NCBI GenBank assembly: GCA_947630485.1
Contig: CANRHU010000023.1
Location: 1 to 44,585 of the forward strand
Reading direction: 5' to 3'
Origin: an uncultured Lachnospiraceae bacterium
GTDB taxonomy: Bacteria > Bacillota > Clostridia > Lachnospirales > Lachnospiraceae
DNA length: 44,585 nucleotides
A program made the position numbers and the translations under genes. Below are positions 14,902 through 23,065 of the stretch, one piece after another (positions within the stretch are counted from its first letter, which is position 1; every line of letters begins with the position of its first letter). The notes under the pieces are model-generated. The model searched no databases. It worked only from the letters and a program-made list of their open reading frames with translations, and had not been told where the DNA came from.

Positions 14902-15753
14902 TCAAAGCCCCATCCGCCGCAGGATTCCGTCCAGATCCACGCCCGGATGCGTCACATAGAGGCGGCAGATCTGTTCCGTCAGTTCATAACTTAAACCGGT
15001 CCGCCGCGCGATCTCCGCGACCGGACGGCCGCGCTTCATGTCCTTTATGACCAAAGGAATCAGATCCTGAATATTCGCGGGAATCTTCATCGCGGCGTCC
15101 TCCGATGCGCCGGAAGACGGCTCGCTCCGAAAGCGGTCAGTTCCTTCCGGATTCTGCCCGTCCGTCGGCGCGTCCCCGGCCGCCGTCCAGATACCGCCTG
15201 CCGCGCTTCTGCGCGTCGTCACATATCGCTTCAGAATTCCGCCCTTATGGGACAGATCGATCCGTTCCACCTGACAGCTTCCGTCCTCCCCGATCTCCAG
15301 CAGGGCCATGGTGATCGGCTGGGCAAATCTTCTCGGCCCGCAGCTGCCGGGATTCAGCCACAGCCGGCCAGCCTCGCGCTGTTCCTCATACCGGTGGGAA
15401 TGCCCGTAAATCACCACGTCCGCGGCGCCCAGATCCTCCTGCGCAATCAGTTTCCGGTTATGGATCATGAAAAATGTCAGTCCGCCAAGCGTGACCGTCA
15501 GCGTCTGCGGAAACCGCTCCGCCCACTCCTTGTCGTTATTCCCACGCACCACGTAAACCGGGGCGATCTGACCCAGCTGATCCAGGATCTCCTGGCAGTT
15601 AATGTCGCCGCCATGGAGAATGGCGCCGCAGCCCTTAAGCGTCTCCGTCACCTCCGGCCGCAGAAGTCCATGGGTGTCCGAAAGAATCCCAATACAGTAA
15701 TTCCGATATCCAGCCGGCATATTTTCACGGTTCTCTCCCATATGGACATCCAT
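14902..15753 (-). CDS. YfcE/MJ0936-type metallophosphoesterase with HTH-like C-terminal tail
   Basis: The calcineurin-like phosphoesterase core holds the metal motifs GILSDTHG (Asp26, His28), HGGDINCQ, RGNND and YGHSHR, then LNPGSCGPRR, which typify the YfcE family of small phosphodiesterases. Usual members end after about 160-180 residues. This one has 283, with a linker and a C-terminal helical segment (about 225-283) containing VAEIARRTGLSYELTEQICR, which reads as a helix-turn-helix. The start at 15753 follows AAGGAG. The physiological substrate is unknown; the tail suggests nucleic-acid or protein binding (inference). Confidence 0.85.
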   Translation of the reverse strand: MDVHMGENRENMPAGYRNYCIGILSDTHGLLRPEVTETLKGCGAILHGGDINCQEILDQLGQIAPVYVVRGNNDKEWAERFPQTLTVTLGGLTFFMIHNRKLIAQEDLGAADVVIYGHSHRYEEQREAGRLWLNPGSCGPRRFAQPITMALLEIGEDGSCQVERIDLSHKGGILKRYVTTRRSAAGGIWTAAGDAPTDGQNPEGTDRFRSEPSSGASEDAAMKIPANIQDLIPLVIKDMKRGRPVAEIARRTGLSYELTEQICRLYVTHPGVDLDGILRRMGL

Positions 15754-15791
15754 CGCGATACTCCTTTCCCGAATCATTCATTGAATGGTTT

Positions 15792-15835
15792 CTATCCGTA
15801 TATTTGAACGTCACTATCCGTATATTTGAACGTCA
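15792..15835. repeat. Exact 22-bp tandem duplication
   Basis: Two identical, adjacent copies of a 22-bp unit (15792-15813 and 15814-15835) begin CTATCCGTATATTTG and end GAACGTCA. On the minus strand each unit starts with a TGACG motif, and the copies lie 40-80 nt upstream of the phosphodiesterase start. Confidence 0.9.
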
Positions 15836-15903
15836 ACGGTTTACAAGCGCTGGTCTTTTGATGCAATTTAAGCGTCAACGGTTTACAATCGGCGGTCTTT
15901 TGA
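15831..15903. repeat. 31-bp direct repeat, two copies at 42-bp period
   Basis: CGTCAACGGTTTACAA followed by GGTCTTTTGA occurs at 15831-15861 and 15873-15903 with three differences between copies. It overlaps the last bases of the 22-bp tandem repeat. Together they fill the divergent gap between the phosphodiesterase and citG, so regulation of either gene is possible. Confidence 0.85.
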
Positions 15904-16017
15904 GGTACAATGAAAAAGCAGATACCGATTTCTTCTAAAATTTCAACAAAACCCGGAAGGCGGCTGACATACCCGAAGTCCGGAACAGAAAAATAATCTG
16001 CAGTCAGGATAATCATT

Positions 16018-17094
16018 ATGGCATACACAAAGCAGGAAGCAGATCGAATCATCAAAGAAACAGCAGAACAGATGGCACAGCCGCACCTTCTGACGGAGAC
16101 GCCGCCCTGCGGCAGCCCCGGACATCTCTCCCGGCTGGCCGTCCGCGCACTTCTCTGGGAAGTCTGCACCACCCCCAAGCCAGGTCTCGTGGACCAGGCA
16201 GGCAGCGGCAGCCACCGCGATATGGATATCTATACCTTTGTGGCCAGCGCCCTTGCTCTGCAGCCGTACTTCGAGGCGTGCGTGCGCATCGGCCGGGAAA
16301 GCTCGCAGCTTCCCGCGCCCGAGACATTCAGGCGGGTGCGCCCGGCCGGAATTCAGGCGGAAAAAGAGATGTTCGCCGCCACCGGCGGAGTCAATACGCA
16401 CAAGGGGGCTATTTTCTCCATGGGAACCGTCTGCGCGGCCCTTGGACGCCTCACAGCCGCGCGGATTCACGCGAACCCGGACTTCATGACAGAAGCCCAA
16501 CCCGGCGCTGACAGCCCGGCAGAGAACGGAACAGAAAATAACCTGACAAAAGGCAGCCCGGCAGGAAACCATCCGTCAGAAGACTCTCCGTCCCCGAAAA
16601 CATATCCGGCCACCGACGCAATCCTCTCCGAATGCGCCGCCATGACCCGCGGTTTGATCGCCTCTGATTTTGCCGGACTGACGCCGGATAAAGCCGTAAC
16701 CGTCGGCCAGCGGCTCTATCTGCAGCACGGCATCACCGGCATCCGCGGACAGGCGGAATCCGGCTTTCCCGCCGTGCGCGAGGCAGGGCTTCCCACGCTC
16801 ATGGGCGGCATCTCCATGGGGCTTGCGCCCAACGACGCCGGCTGCGCGGCCCTGCTGGCCCTGATGTGCGCCTCCACGGATACGAACATCATCGCCCGCA
16901 GCAGCATCGATACCCAGCAGAGAATCGTTCAGGAGGTGAAGGAGCTGCTGGTCGCAGACCCTTATCCGGACCGGCTGACGCTTGAAAACCTTGACCAGGA
17001 ATTCATCTCCCTGAATCTGTCGCCGGGCGGCAGCGCGGATCTGCTGGCCATCTGCTATCTGCTGTATTTCCTTGAGACAGCTCCCGCGCGCTGA
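16018..17094 (+). CDS. citG: CitG/MdcB-type triphosphoribosyl-dephospho-CoA synthase
   Basis: The 358-residue protein shows all family motifs: EVCTTPKPGLVD near residue 43, GGVNTHKGAIFSMG near 122, GIRGQAESGFP near 240 and LSPGGSADLLA near 340. CitG joins dephospho-CoA and ATP to make the prosthetic-group precursor of citrate or malonate lyase acyl carrier proteins. A 40-residue low-complexity insertion (about 160-202, rich in Ser, Pro, Asn and Glu) enlarges it beyond the usual 280-300 residues. No citC, citDEF or citX is seen nearby, so the partner lyase must be elsewhere. The ribosome binding site is weak (AGGA). The 3' end is partly duplicated after the stop. Confidence 0.9.
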   Translation: MAYTKQEADRIIKETAEQMAQPHLLTETPPCGSPGHLSRLAVRALLWEVCTTPKPGLVDQAGSGSHRDMDIYTFVASALALQPYFEACVRIGRESSQLPAPETFRRVRPAGIQAEKEMFAATGGVNTHKGAIFSMGTVCAALGRLTAARIHANPDFMTEAQPGADSPAENGTENNLTKGSPAGNHPSEDSPSPKTYPATDAILSECAAMTRGLIASDFAGLTPDKAVTVGQRLYLQHGITGIRGQAESGFPAVREAGLPTLMGGISMGLAPNDAGCAALLALMCASTDTNIIARSSIDTQQRIVQEVKELLVADPYPDRLTLENLDQEFISLNLSPGGSADLLAICYLLYFLETAPAR

Positions 17095-17133
17095 TCTGCT
17101 GATCATCTGCTGTATCGGCTCCCGACGCGCGCT
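17038..17133 (+). repeat. Tandem duplication of the citG 3' end
   Basis: The last 55 bp of citG before its stop (17038-17092, starting GATCTGCTGGCCATCTGC and ending CCCGCGCGCT) are followed immediately by a 41-bp shortened copy (17093-17133, starting GATCTGCTGATCATCTGC and ending CGACGCGCGCT). The citG stop TGA is formed at the junction. Confidence 0.75.
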
Positions 17134-17147
17134 GGTCTGCCCCCAAA

Positions 17148-18434
17148 TCAATCCTCCGAAACCGGATGAACCGTAATCAGCAGCTTTCCGACGCGCAGGT
17201 TGTCCATTTCCAGAACCGCCACCGTAATATTTTCATAATCGAAACTGTCCCCCACTTTGGGGAAATTCCCGAACTGCTCCAGGGTCCATCCGCCGACCGT
17301 GACGGAGTCTGTCTCGAATTTCTCCTCGTCCCATTCCATCAGTTCGCAGAACTCGCCGATCGACAAATCGCCGTCGATCTCATATTCATGCTCGCCGCGC
17401 TCCACGACTTCGTCCACAATCTCGTCGGTTTCATCCCAGATATCCCCGACGATCTGCTCCAGCACATCCTCCATGGTCACCATGCCGATCGTGCTCCCGT
17501 ATTCGTCGGTGACAATGGCGATATGTGTCTTGCGCTGCTTCATCATCGCCAGGATCGCCGGCAGCTTCGTCGTCTTGTAAACGAAGCACGGCTCGATCAG
17601 AAGGCCCCTAAGATCCGGCTCCGGCTGATCCAGCAGGGCCCTGTAATAATGGTTCAGATAAAGCACGCCCAGAATCCGCTCTCTCCGCTCGTCGTAGACC
17701 GGAAGGCGGGAAAACGTACTCTCCTCGATCTGCCGTCTCACATCCTGCGGATCGTCGTCAATCTCCAGCGCCGTCATATCCACCCGCGGCGTCATGACCT
17801 CCTGCGCGGATATCTCGGCAAAATCAAGCGCGTTCTGCAGAAGTTCCGACTGATCCTCGTCGATGATGCCCTCGTCCTCGGAGGTCTCAATCAGATCGAT
17901 CAGCTCCTCCTCGGCCGCCTCGGCCTCCTCATCCTCATCCAGCGTCTCGCCCTTTAACGGTGCGGTAATCAGATTCACCGCGCCGCAGATCGCCCAGGTC
18001 ACCGGCGTCAGAACCGTCATCAGAAAACGCAGCGGAGCCGCCACCCTAAGCGCAAACGGCTGCGGATTCCTTCTCGCAATGATCTTTGGCATCGTCTCGC
18101 CGAAGATCAGCACCAGCACGGTCAGAAGAAGCGACGCGGCAGAGGTGAAGAGATCCTGTCTCGCGGCGGACGCGTCCGCCCCCGCGATCAGAAGCGCGAG
18201 AAGCGTCATCACGCTGGACGCGGAAATATTGACCAGGTTATTGCCGATCAGAATCGAGGAAAGCGCCCGATCGAACCTGTCGCAGATAAAAAGCGCCTGC
18301 TTCACAGCCGGGCCATGGCTGGCCTCCAGCCGGGTCCGGTTCAGCGCGGAATAAGCGATCTCCGATCCGGAAAAGAACGCGGAGAAGGCCAGAAGAACCA
18401 CAATCGAGAAGCTGTAAAGAATCACCGTCAGCAT
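17148..18434 (-). CDS. HlyC/CorC-family (CNNM-CBS) transporter, copy 1
   Basis: The 428-residue protein has an N-terminal CNNM/DUF21 membrane domain (AFFSGSEIAYSALNRTRLE near 20-38, later IGNNLVNI and LIFGETMPKIIARR), a CBS pair (about 205-330, with TPRVDMTALE and VTDEYGSTIGMVTMEDVLEQIVGDI) and a CorC_HlyC domain at the C-terminus. Such proteins are linked to Mg2+ export or homeostasis (MpfA in Staphylococcus, CNNM in animals). The start overlaps the end of the preceding paralogue by 7 nt, so both are cotranscribed. It is convergent with citG. Confidence 0.9.
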   Translation of the reverse strand: MLTVILYSFSIVVLLAFSAFFSGSEIAYSALNRTRLEASHGPAVKQALFICDRFDRALSSILIGNNLVNISASSVMTLLALLIAGADASAARQDLFTSAASLLLTVLVLIFGETMPKIIARRNPQPFALRVAAPLRFLMTVLTPVTWAICGAVNLITAPLKGETLDEDEEAEAAEEELIDLIETSEDEGIIDEDQSELLQNALDFAEISAQEVMTPRVDMTALEIDDDPQDVRRQIEESTFSRLPVYDERRERILGVLYLNHYYRALLDQPEPDLRGLLIEPCFVYKTTKLPAILAMMKQRKTHIAIVTDEYGSTIGMVTMEDVLEQIVGDIWDETDEIVDEVVERGEHEYEIDGDLSIGEFCELMEWDEEKFETDSVTVGGWTLEQFGNFPKVGDSFDYENITVAVLEMDNLRVGKLLITVHPVSED

Positions 18435-19702
18435 TCCGCCTTCGCCTCCTCCCTTACAATCCGCAGGACGCGGATGCGCCTCTTCTCCATCTTCTGAATC
18501 GTGATATGGAGATCCCGAAATGTAAAACTGTCTCCCTGTCTCGGAATATTGTCAAAAGCGGCGTAGGCGAGGCTGACCATGTTCTTGTGCGCTACCTCGT
18601 CCTCGTCGTAGTCGTCGTAGCCCATACGGTCAAAGCAGTCGTCAATGCTCATGGACGCATCCACATCCCAGGTATGGTCGTCAATCTGCACGAAGCTCTC
18701 CACCACCTCGTCGTCCTCATCCCAGATATCGCCTACCAGCTCTTCGAGCATGTCCTCCACCGTGACCACTCCCTCCATGCCGCCGTAATCGTCGGTGACA
18801 ATAGCCATACTGGCCTTGCGGCGGTTCATGGCCGGCAGAAGGTCCGCAATCTCCGTACTTCCATGGACGAAGAACGGCGGATCCATGACGCGGTGGATAT
18901 CCACCTGGCTGCCTTCCTTCAGATATGCCTTCACAAATTTGCGGCAGGACAGCACGCCCACCACATTATCGATGGAATCATGATAAACAGGCATCCGCGA
19001 ATGGCGTACCGCGCGGATATGCTCCAGAATTTCATCCACGCTGTCGCTGTCGTCGATGGCCTCCACGTCCACCCGGACCGTCAGGATATCATCCACCATA
19101 TGATCCCCGAAACTGAGCGCGGACTGAACCAGCTCGCCCTTCTCGGTCTCCAGGCCGCCCTCCTCCGCGATATTTTCTACCATATCGTAGAATTCATCCT
19201 CGGTCACGGCGCTGCTGCCGCCGATCAGGCCCGCGGCCAGATTGCCGATGGCCGTCAGCAGGAAGGAAAACGGCGTGCATACACGCATAAACAGGATCAA
19301 AGACCCTGCAATCGACTGTGAAAAATGTTCCGAATATTTTTTCGCAATACTTTTGGGAAGCAGCTCCGCGAAAAAGAACACAATAACCGTAAGTACCAGC
19401 GTTACGGCCGCTACGGCGTTGGTGCCCCACATCCGGGTCGCCCAGACTGTAGCGATGGAGGATGAAAGGATATGCGAGAGATTATTGCCGATAAGGATGG
19501 TGGACAGGGCATTGTCGAAATGATCCAGAATATACTGGACATTCTTCGCCCCCCGGTCGCCCTTGTCCGCCAAAAGACGGATACGAACTTTATTGACTGA
19601 ACTGAGGGCGATTTCGCTGGAAGCGAAATACGCGCCCATAATAAGCAACACTACAATCAGGATTAGGGATATCCAACTGTCCCCTTCCATGGGAAAAACC
19701 AC
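18428..19702 (-). CDS. HlyC/CorC-family (CNNM-CBS) transporter, copy 2
   Basis: This 424-residue paralogue of the next gene has the same order: CNNM membrane domain (SSEIALSSVNKVRIR near 28-42, IGNNLSHIL, LLPKSIAKKYSE), CBS pair (about 195-320, with VTDDYGGMEGVVTVEDMLEELVGDI) and CorC_HlyC domain with an acidic DDYDEDEVAH stretch. A divalent cation transport or sensing role is expected from the family. Divergence between the pair is high, so they are old duplicates, perhaps forming a heteromer (inference). It is first in the two-gene operon, behind a consensus promoter. Confidence 0.9.
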   Translation of the reverse strand: MVFPMEGDSWISLILIVVLLIMGAYFASSEIALSSVNKVRIRLLADKGDRGAKNVQYILDHFDNALSTILIGNNLSHILSSSIATVWATRMWGTNAVAAVTLVLTVIVFFFAELLPKSIAKKYSEHFSQSIAGSLILFMRVCTPFSFLLTAIGNLAAGLIGGSSAVTEDEFYDMVENIAEEGGLETEKGELVQSALSFGDHMVDDILTVRVDVEAIDDSDSVDEILEHIRAVRHSRMPVYHDSIDNVVGVLSCRKFVKAYLKEGSQVDIHRVMDPPFFVHGSTEIADLLPAMNRRKASMAIVTDDYGGMEGVVTVEDMLEELVGDIWDEDDEVVESFVQIDDHTWDVDASMSIDDCFDRMGYDDYDEDEVAHKNMVSLAYAAFDNIPRQGDSFTFRDLHITIQKMEKRRIRVLRIVREEAKAEC

Positions 19703-19748
19703 CTAGCCTTTCTTAAACATACGCCTTTCTTGAAATAAAGATGTTACT

Positions 19749-19777
19749 ATTATACGGAAAAATATACGCCTTGTCAA
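19749..19777 (-). promoter_or_regulatory. Consensus sigma-A promoter of the CorC-like pair
   Basis: On the minus strand TTGACA (19772-19777), a spacer of exactly 17 nt and TATAAT (19749-19754), about 45 nt upstream of the first CorC-like start codon. Confidence 0.85.
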
Positions 19778-19817
19778 TCATTCGCGCGCAATCTACAGCC
19801 ATTCGCGCACAGGCAGC

Positions 19818-22800
19818 CTATTCCAACAGCTTCACGATCTCCTCATAGCTTAAGCTTCCCAGCGACACATTCTCATCCGTCACCACCTGGTCGGCCAGCG
19901 ACGCCTTTGCCTGCTGGAGCTTCAAAATGTTTTCCTCAATGGTTCCGCGCGTAATCAGCTGAATCACCGTGACCGTCTTCTCCTGGCCGATGCGGTGGGC
20001 GCGGTCTGCGGCCTGGTTCTGCGCCGCCACATTCCACCACGGGTCATAGTGAATGACCATATCCGCCTTCGTCAGGTTCAGACCCGTACCGCCCGCCTTC
20101 AGAGAAATCAGGAAAAGCGGCGCCTCGCCCCGCTGGAACGCGTTCACCCGCCGCTGCCTCTCCTCCTTCGAGGTTTCGCCCACCAGCATTAGACTCGCGA
20201 TCCCGGCTTCTTCCACCCTCCCGCGGATCAGCTCAAGCATGGATGTGAACTGAGAAAACAAAAGGATGCGGTAACCGGATTCCACGCCGGAACGAATTAA
20301 CTCCATACAGGTCTCCAGTTTGGCGGAGCCGCCCTTATAATCCTCATAGATCAGCCGGGGATCGCAGCAGACCTGGCGGAGCCTGGTCAGGGCCGCCAGA
20401 ATCTGTATCCTGTTTTCCTCCCGCTGCCCCTCCAGCGTCTCCTTAAGCTGCAGGGCGCGGGCCGCATAGAGCTCCTTTTGCTCTCCTTCCATCTGCGAGT
20501 AGACCACGGTCTCCAGCTTCTCCGGGAGCTCCTTTAAGACGTCCCTCTTCAGACGCCGCAAAAGAAACGGCCCCGTCATCCGGCGCAGCATCTCCACCGC
20601 GTCCGCGTCCCCGTCCCGGACGATCGGCGACTCAAACCGCTCCTTAAACCGCTGGTAAGAATAGAGAAATCCCGGCATCAGGAAATCGAAGATGCTCCAC
20701 AGCTCGCTCAGCCGGTTCTCGACCGGCGTCCCCGTCAGGGCATAGCGGGTCTGCGCGCGGATCGCCTTGACCGCCCTGGCGCTCTGCGTGGAGGGATTCT
20801 TTATATACTGCGCCTCATCGACGACCTGGAACCGGAAGGAAAGCCCCTCATAGAAGGTCAGATCCCTCTTCAAAAGATCATACGAGGTAATCACTACATC
20901 AGAATCGGCCGCATTTTGCAGCTTCTCCTCCCTCTCCGCGGCGCTTCCGGTGATGGGAACCACCCGCAGGGACGGGGAGAATTTCATAAACTCGCACTCC
21001 CAGTTGTAAACCAGCGACGCGGGGCACACGATCAGAGACGTGCATCGTTTTTTCTGCACCTCATCGTAAATCACGCTGATGACCTGCACCGTTTTCCCAA
21101 GCCCCATATCGTCGGCCAGGATGCCCCCAAACCCAAAGAAATCCAAAGTTCTAAGCCAGCGGAACCCCACCTTCTGATACCCGCGGAGCACCTTTGCAAA
21201 AGCTTTTGGCACGTCAAAATCGCTGTCCTCCACCGACTTCATGCCGCGCACGATCGCCTTAAAATGCGAATCCCTCTCCAGGCGGATATCGTGCCGCTCC
21301 CGGTACAGGCTGTCCAGATAGAGCGCGCGGTAGCGCGGCACCCGGAAAACATCCCCCGGCGCCGTTTTGCCCTGGCCGGACTGCCCGTCGATATAATCTA
21401 CCATTTTAGACACCGTCAGAAGCCCGTTATCGTCCAGTTTCAAAAATTCTCCGCTTTTCAGGCGGTAATAAGGCCGTTTTTCCCGATAAGCCTTAAGAAT
21501 CTGTTCCAGCTGCCCGCCGTTTAAATCACCCGCGTCCACGCGCAGAGTCAGCCAGCCCTCGGACGCCTGAATCCCGACCGACACCTCCCGCGGGGGCAGG
21601 ATTTTCAGGCTGTTCATAGTATCCGCCAAAAGCACCTCGCCGAGCTGTTCCAGCTGCGCAAGTCCCTCCGACAGAAACCGGAACATGGCCGCTTCATCGT
21701 CTTTGATTACCAGATCATTGGTTTCCGGATCACGGTAGTGAAAATAATCCGTCAGTACCTGGCTGACGCGGAATTCTCCCGGCACGTCGCGGACGATCGT
21801 GGAGGGCACGTGCTCGTCCTCCATCGGGTGGAACGAATAGGAACCGTAGCTGAGCCGCGGCCGCAGAATCAGCAGGTTGGGCTGCGGACTTTCCAGCGTA
21901 AAACTGGCCTTCAGCGCCGCCGGGCGATACATTTCCAGCTCTACGCCCTCTTTTTTCAGGATTCCGAACTCGTCCAGCCTGCGCAGGACGCGCTCATAAA
22001 ACAGAGGCACATCCTTCTCATTGACGGTCACCTCGTAGGGCGCGCCGTAGCCCTGGGTCATCTGCCCGAAAAACACTTCCATCTCCCGGCTGAATTTCTC
22101 GTCGCAGACAAACAGCCGGCTTCCCTTCAGGATATAAAGATATTTCTCGCCGCCAAACGTAACGATATTGCGGTCGAGAACAATGCGGAGACCGCGGGCG
22201 CCCGTCCTGCGCACGCAGACGGAGAGCTCCGGATTCCCCCGGCACACCAGGATCTTCCGCCTGCCCTCCTGACCATCCTCCACCTCGAGCTCCCGGCCCT
22301 CCAAAAGCTCAAAGAAGCGGTCGCGTCTGACCCTGCTCAGATTCAGCTCCCGGATCGGAGGTACTGTCGTATATAAACTCTTTTTAAATTCCAGATAATG
22401 TTCCTTATAGGAGTCCGCAAGCTCCAGCACCAGCTCTAAAAGACCGCGGGAATCCTCCGCAAACGCCTCGCGGCCATGGTAAAACGCCAGCCCCTTGCCG
22501 TACTCCACGAAGGCGTTCTTTTCCACAGCGGCGGCAAACTCCACCAGATCCTTTACCACATATCCGCGGCCGCGGCCCACGCGGAATTCCACACGGATAT
22601 CCTGACGCCGGATCAGCAGCTTCGGCGTCAGCTCCACAGGCTGCTCCCTCTGTGTCCCGGCAATGCGCGCCACCTCGCGGTTCGTGTATTCCCGGATCAT
22701 GCTGCGCACCTGCGGAGAGGTGGAAACCGGCCGCTCCGGATTCTCATCCGCGCGGTCTAAATAGTAATTCAGAAGAGCCTTTTCATGGACGCAGGGACGG

Positions 22801-22961
22801 GTGTAAACGCGGCCGCGGCCACACGAACAAGAGCAGCTGTAAATTTCGCTGCCCTTGACTTCAAGCCGTACATGATACTGAAAACCCAGATCCTCCACGA
22901 CGCCTTCCACTCCGGTCTCGCCTTTCCAGAAGGTCCGGGTCTGCATGCTCTCGACTCGCAT
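19818..22961 (-). CDS. SWIM zinc-finger SNF2-family helicase/ATPase
   Basis: The 1047-residue protein begins with a SWIM zinc finger (C45-x-C47-x9-C57-x-H59), followed by a long SNF2-associated region (about 100-560). The ATPase has motif I DDMGLGKTVQ (about 615-624), motif II DEAQ (about 714, DEAQ instead of DEAH), ALTGTPVENRLSELW and the helicase C half with LLFSQFTSML, GGTGLNLTKAD and DRAHRIGQ. These HepA-like motors translocate on double-stranded DNA. The bacterial SWIM-containing form is widespread in Firmicutes, with no settled role. GGAGG lies 4 nt before the ATG at 22961; an ATG at 22946 is an alternative start. Confidence 0.92.
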   Translation of the reverse strand: MRVESMQTRTFWKGETGVEGVVEDLGFQYHVRLEVKGSEIYSCSCSCGRGRVYTRPCVHEKALLNYYLDRADENPERPVSTSPQVRSMIREYTNREVARIAGTQREQPVELTPKLLIRRQDIRVEFRVGRGRGYVVKDLVEFAAAVEKNAFVEYGKGLAFYHGREAFAEDSRGLLELVLELADSYKEHYLEFKKSLYTTVPPIRELNLSRVRRDRFFELLEGRELEVEDGQEGRRKILVCRGNPELSVCVRRTGARGLRIVLDRNIVTFGGEKYLYILKGSRLFVCDEKFSREMEVFFGQMTQGYGAPYEVTVNEKDVPLFYERVLRRLDEFGILKKEGVELEMYRPAALKASFTLESPQPNLLILRPRLSYGSYSFHPMEDEHVPSTIVRDVPGEFRVSQVLTDYFHYRDPETNDLVIKDDEAAMFRFLSEGLAQLEQLGEVLLADTMNSLKILPPREVSVGIQASEGWLTLRVDAGDLNGGQLEQILKAYREKRPYYRLKSGEFLKLDDNGLLTVSKMVDYIDGQSGQGKTAPGDVFRVPRYRALYLDSLYRERHDIRLERDSHFKAIVRGMKSVEDSDFDVPKAFAKVLRGYQKVGFRWLRTLDFFGFGGILADDMGLGKTVQVISVIYDEVQKKRCTSLIVCPASLVYNWECEFMKFSPSLRVVPITGSAAEREEKLQNAADSDVVITSYDLLKRDLTFYEGLSFRFQVVDEAQYIKNPSTQSARAVKAIRAQTRYALTGTPVENRLSELWSIFDFLMPGFLYSYQRFKERFESPIVRDGDADAVEMLRRMTGPFLLRRLKRDVLKELPEKLETVVYSQMEGEQKELYAARALQLKETLEGQREENRIQILAALTRLRQVCCDPRLIYEDYKGGSAKLETCMELIRSGVESGYRILLFSQFTSMLELIRGRVEEAGIASLMLVGETSKEERQRRVNAFQRGEAPLFLISLKAGGTGLNLTKADMVIHYDPWWNVAAQNQAADRAHRIGQEKTVTVIQLITRGTIEENILKLQQAKASLADQVVTDENVSLGSLSYEEIVKLLE

Positions 22962-23065
22962 GATACCTCCACTGTATTTACAAACCGCCCCTGCGGGCCG
23001 TACCGCTCACACCCCTGCCGCGCATCCGCTCCGCTCACGCTCTTCTCCGGCGTGCACCGCACCGC

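Noticed and set aside
15792..15903. Short CRISPR array
   Set aside because: Only two copies of each repeat exist, units are directly adjacent or overlapping rather than separated by unique spacers, and no cas gene is near.
15943..16572. Minus-strand open frames opposite the citG start
   Set aside because: They overlap a well-supported citG and show no motif or ribosome binding site.
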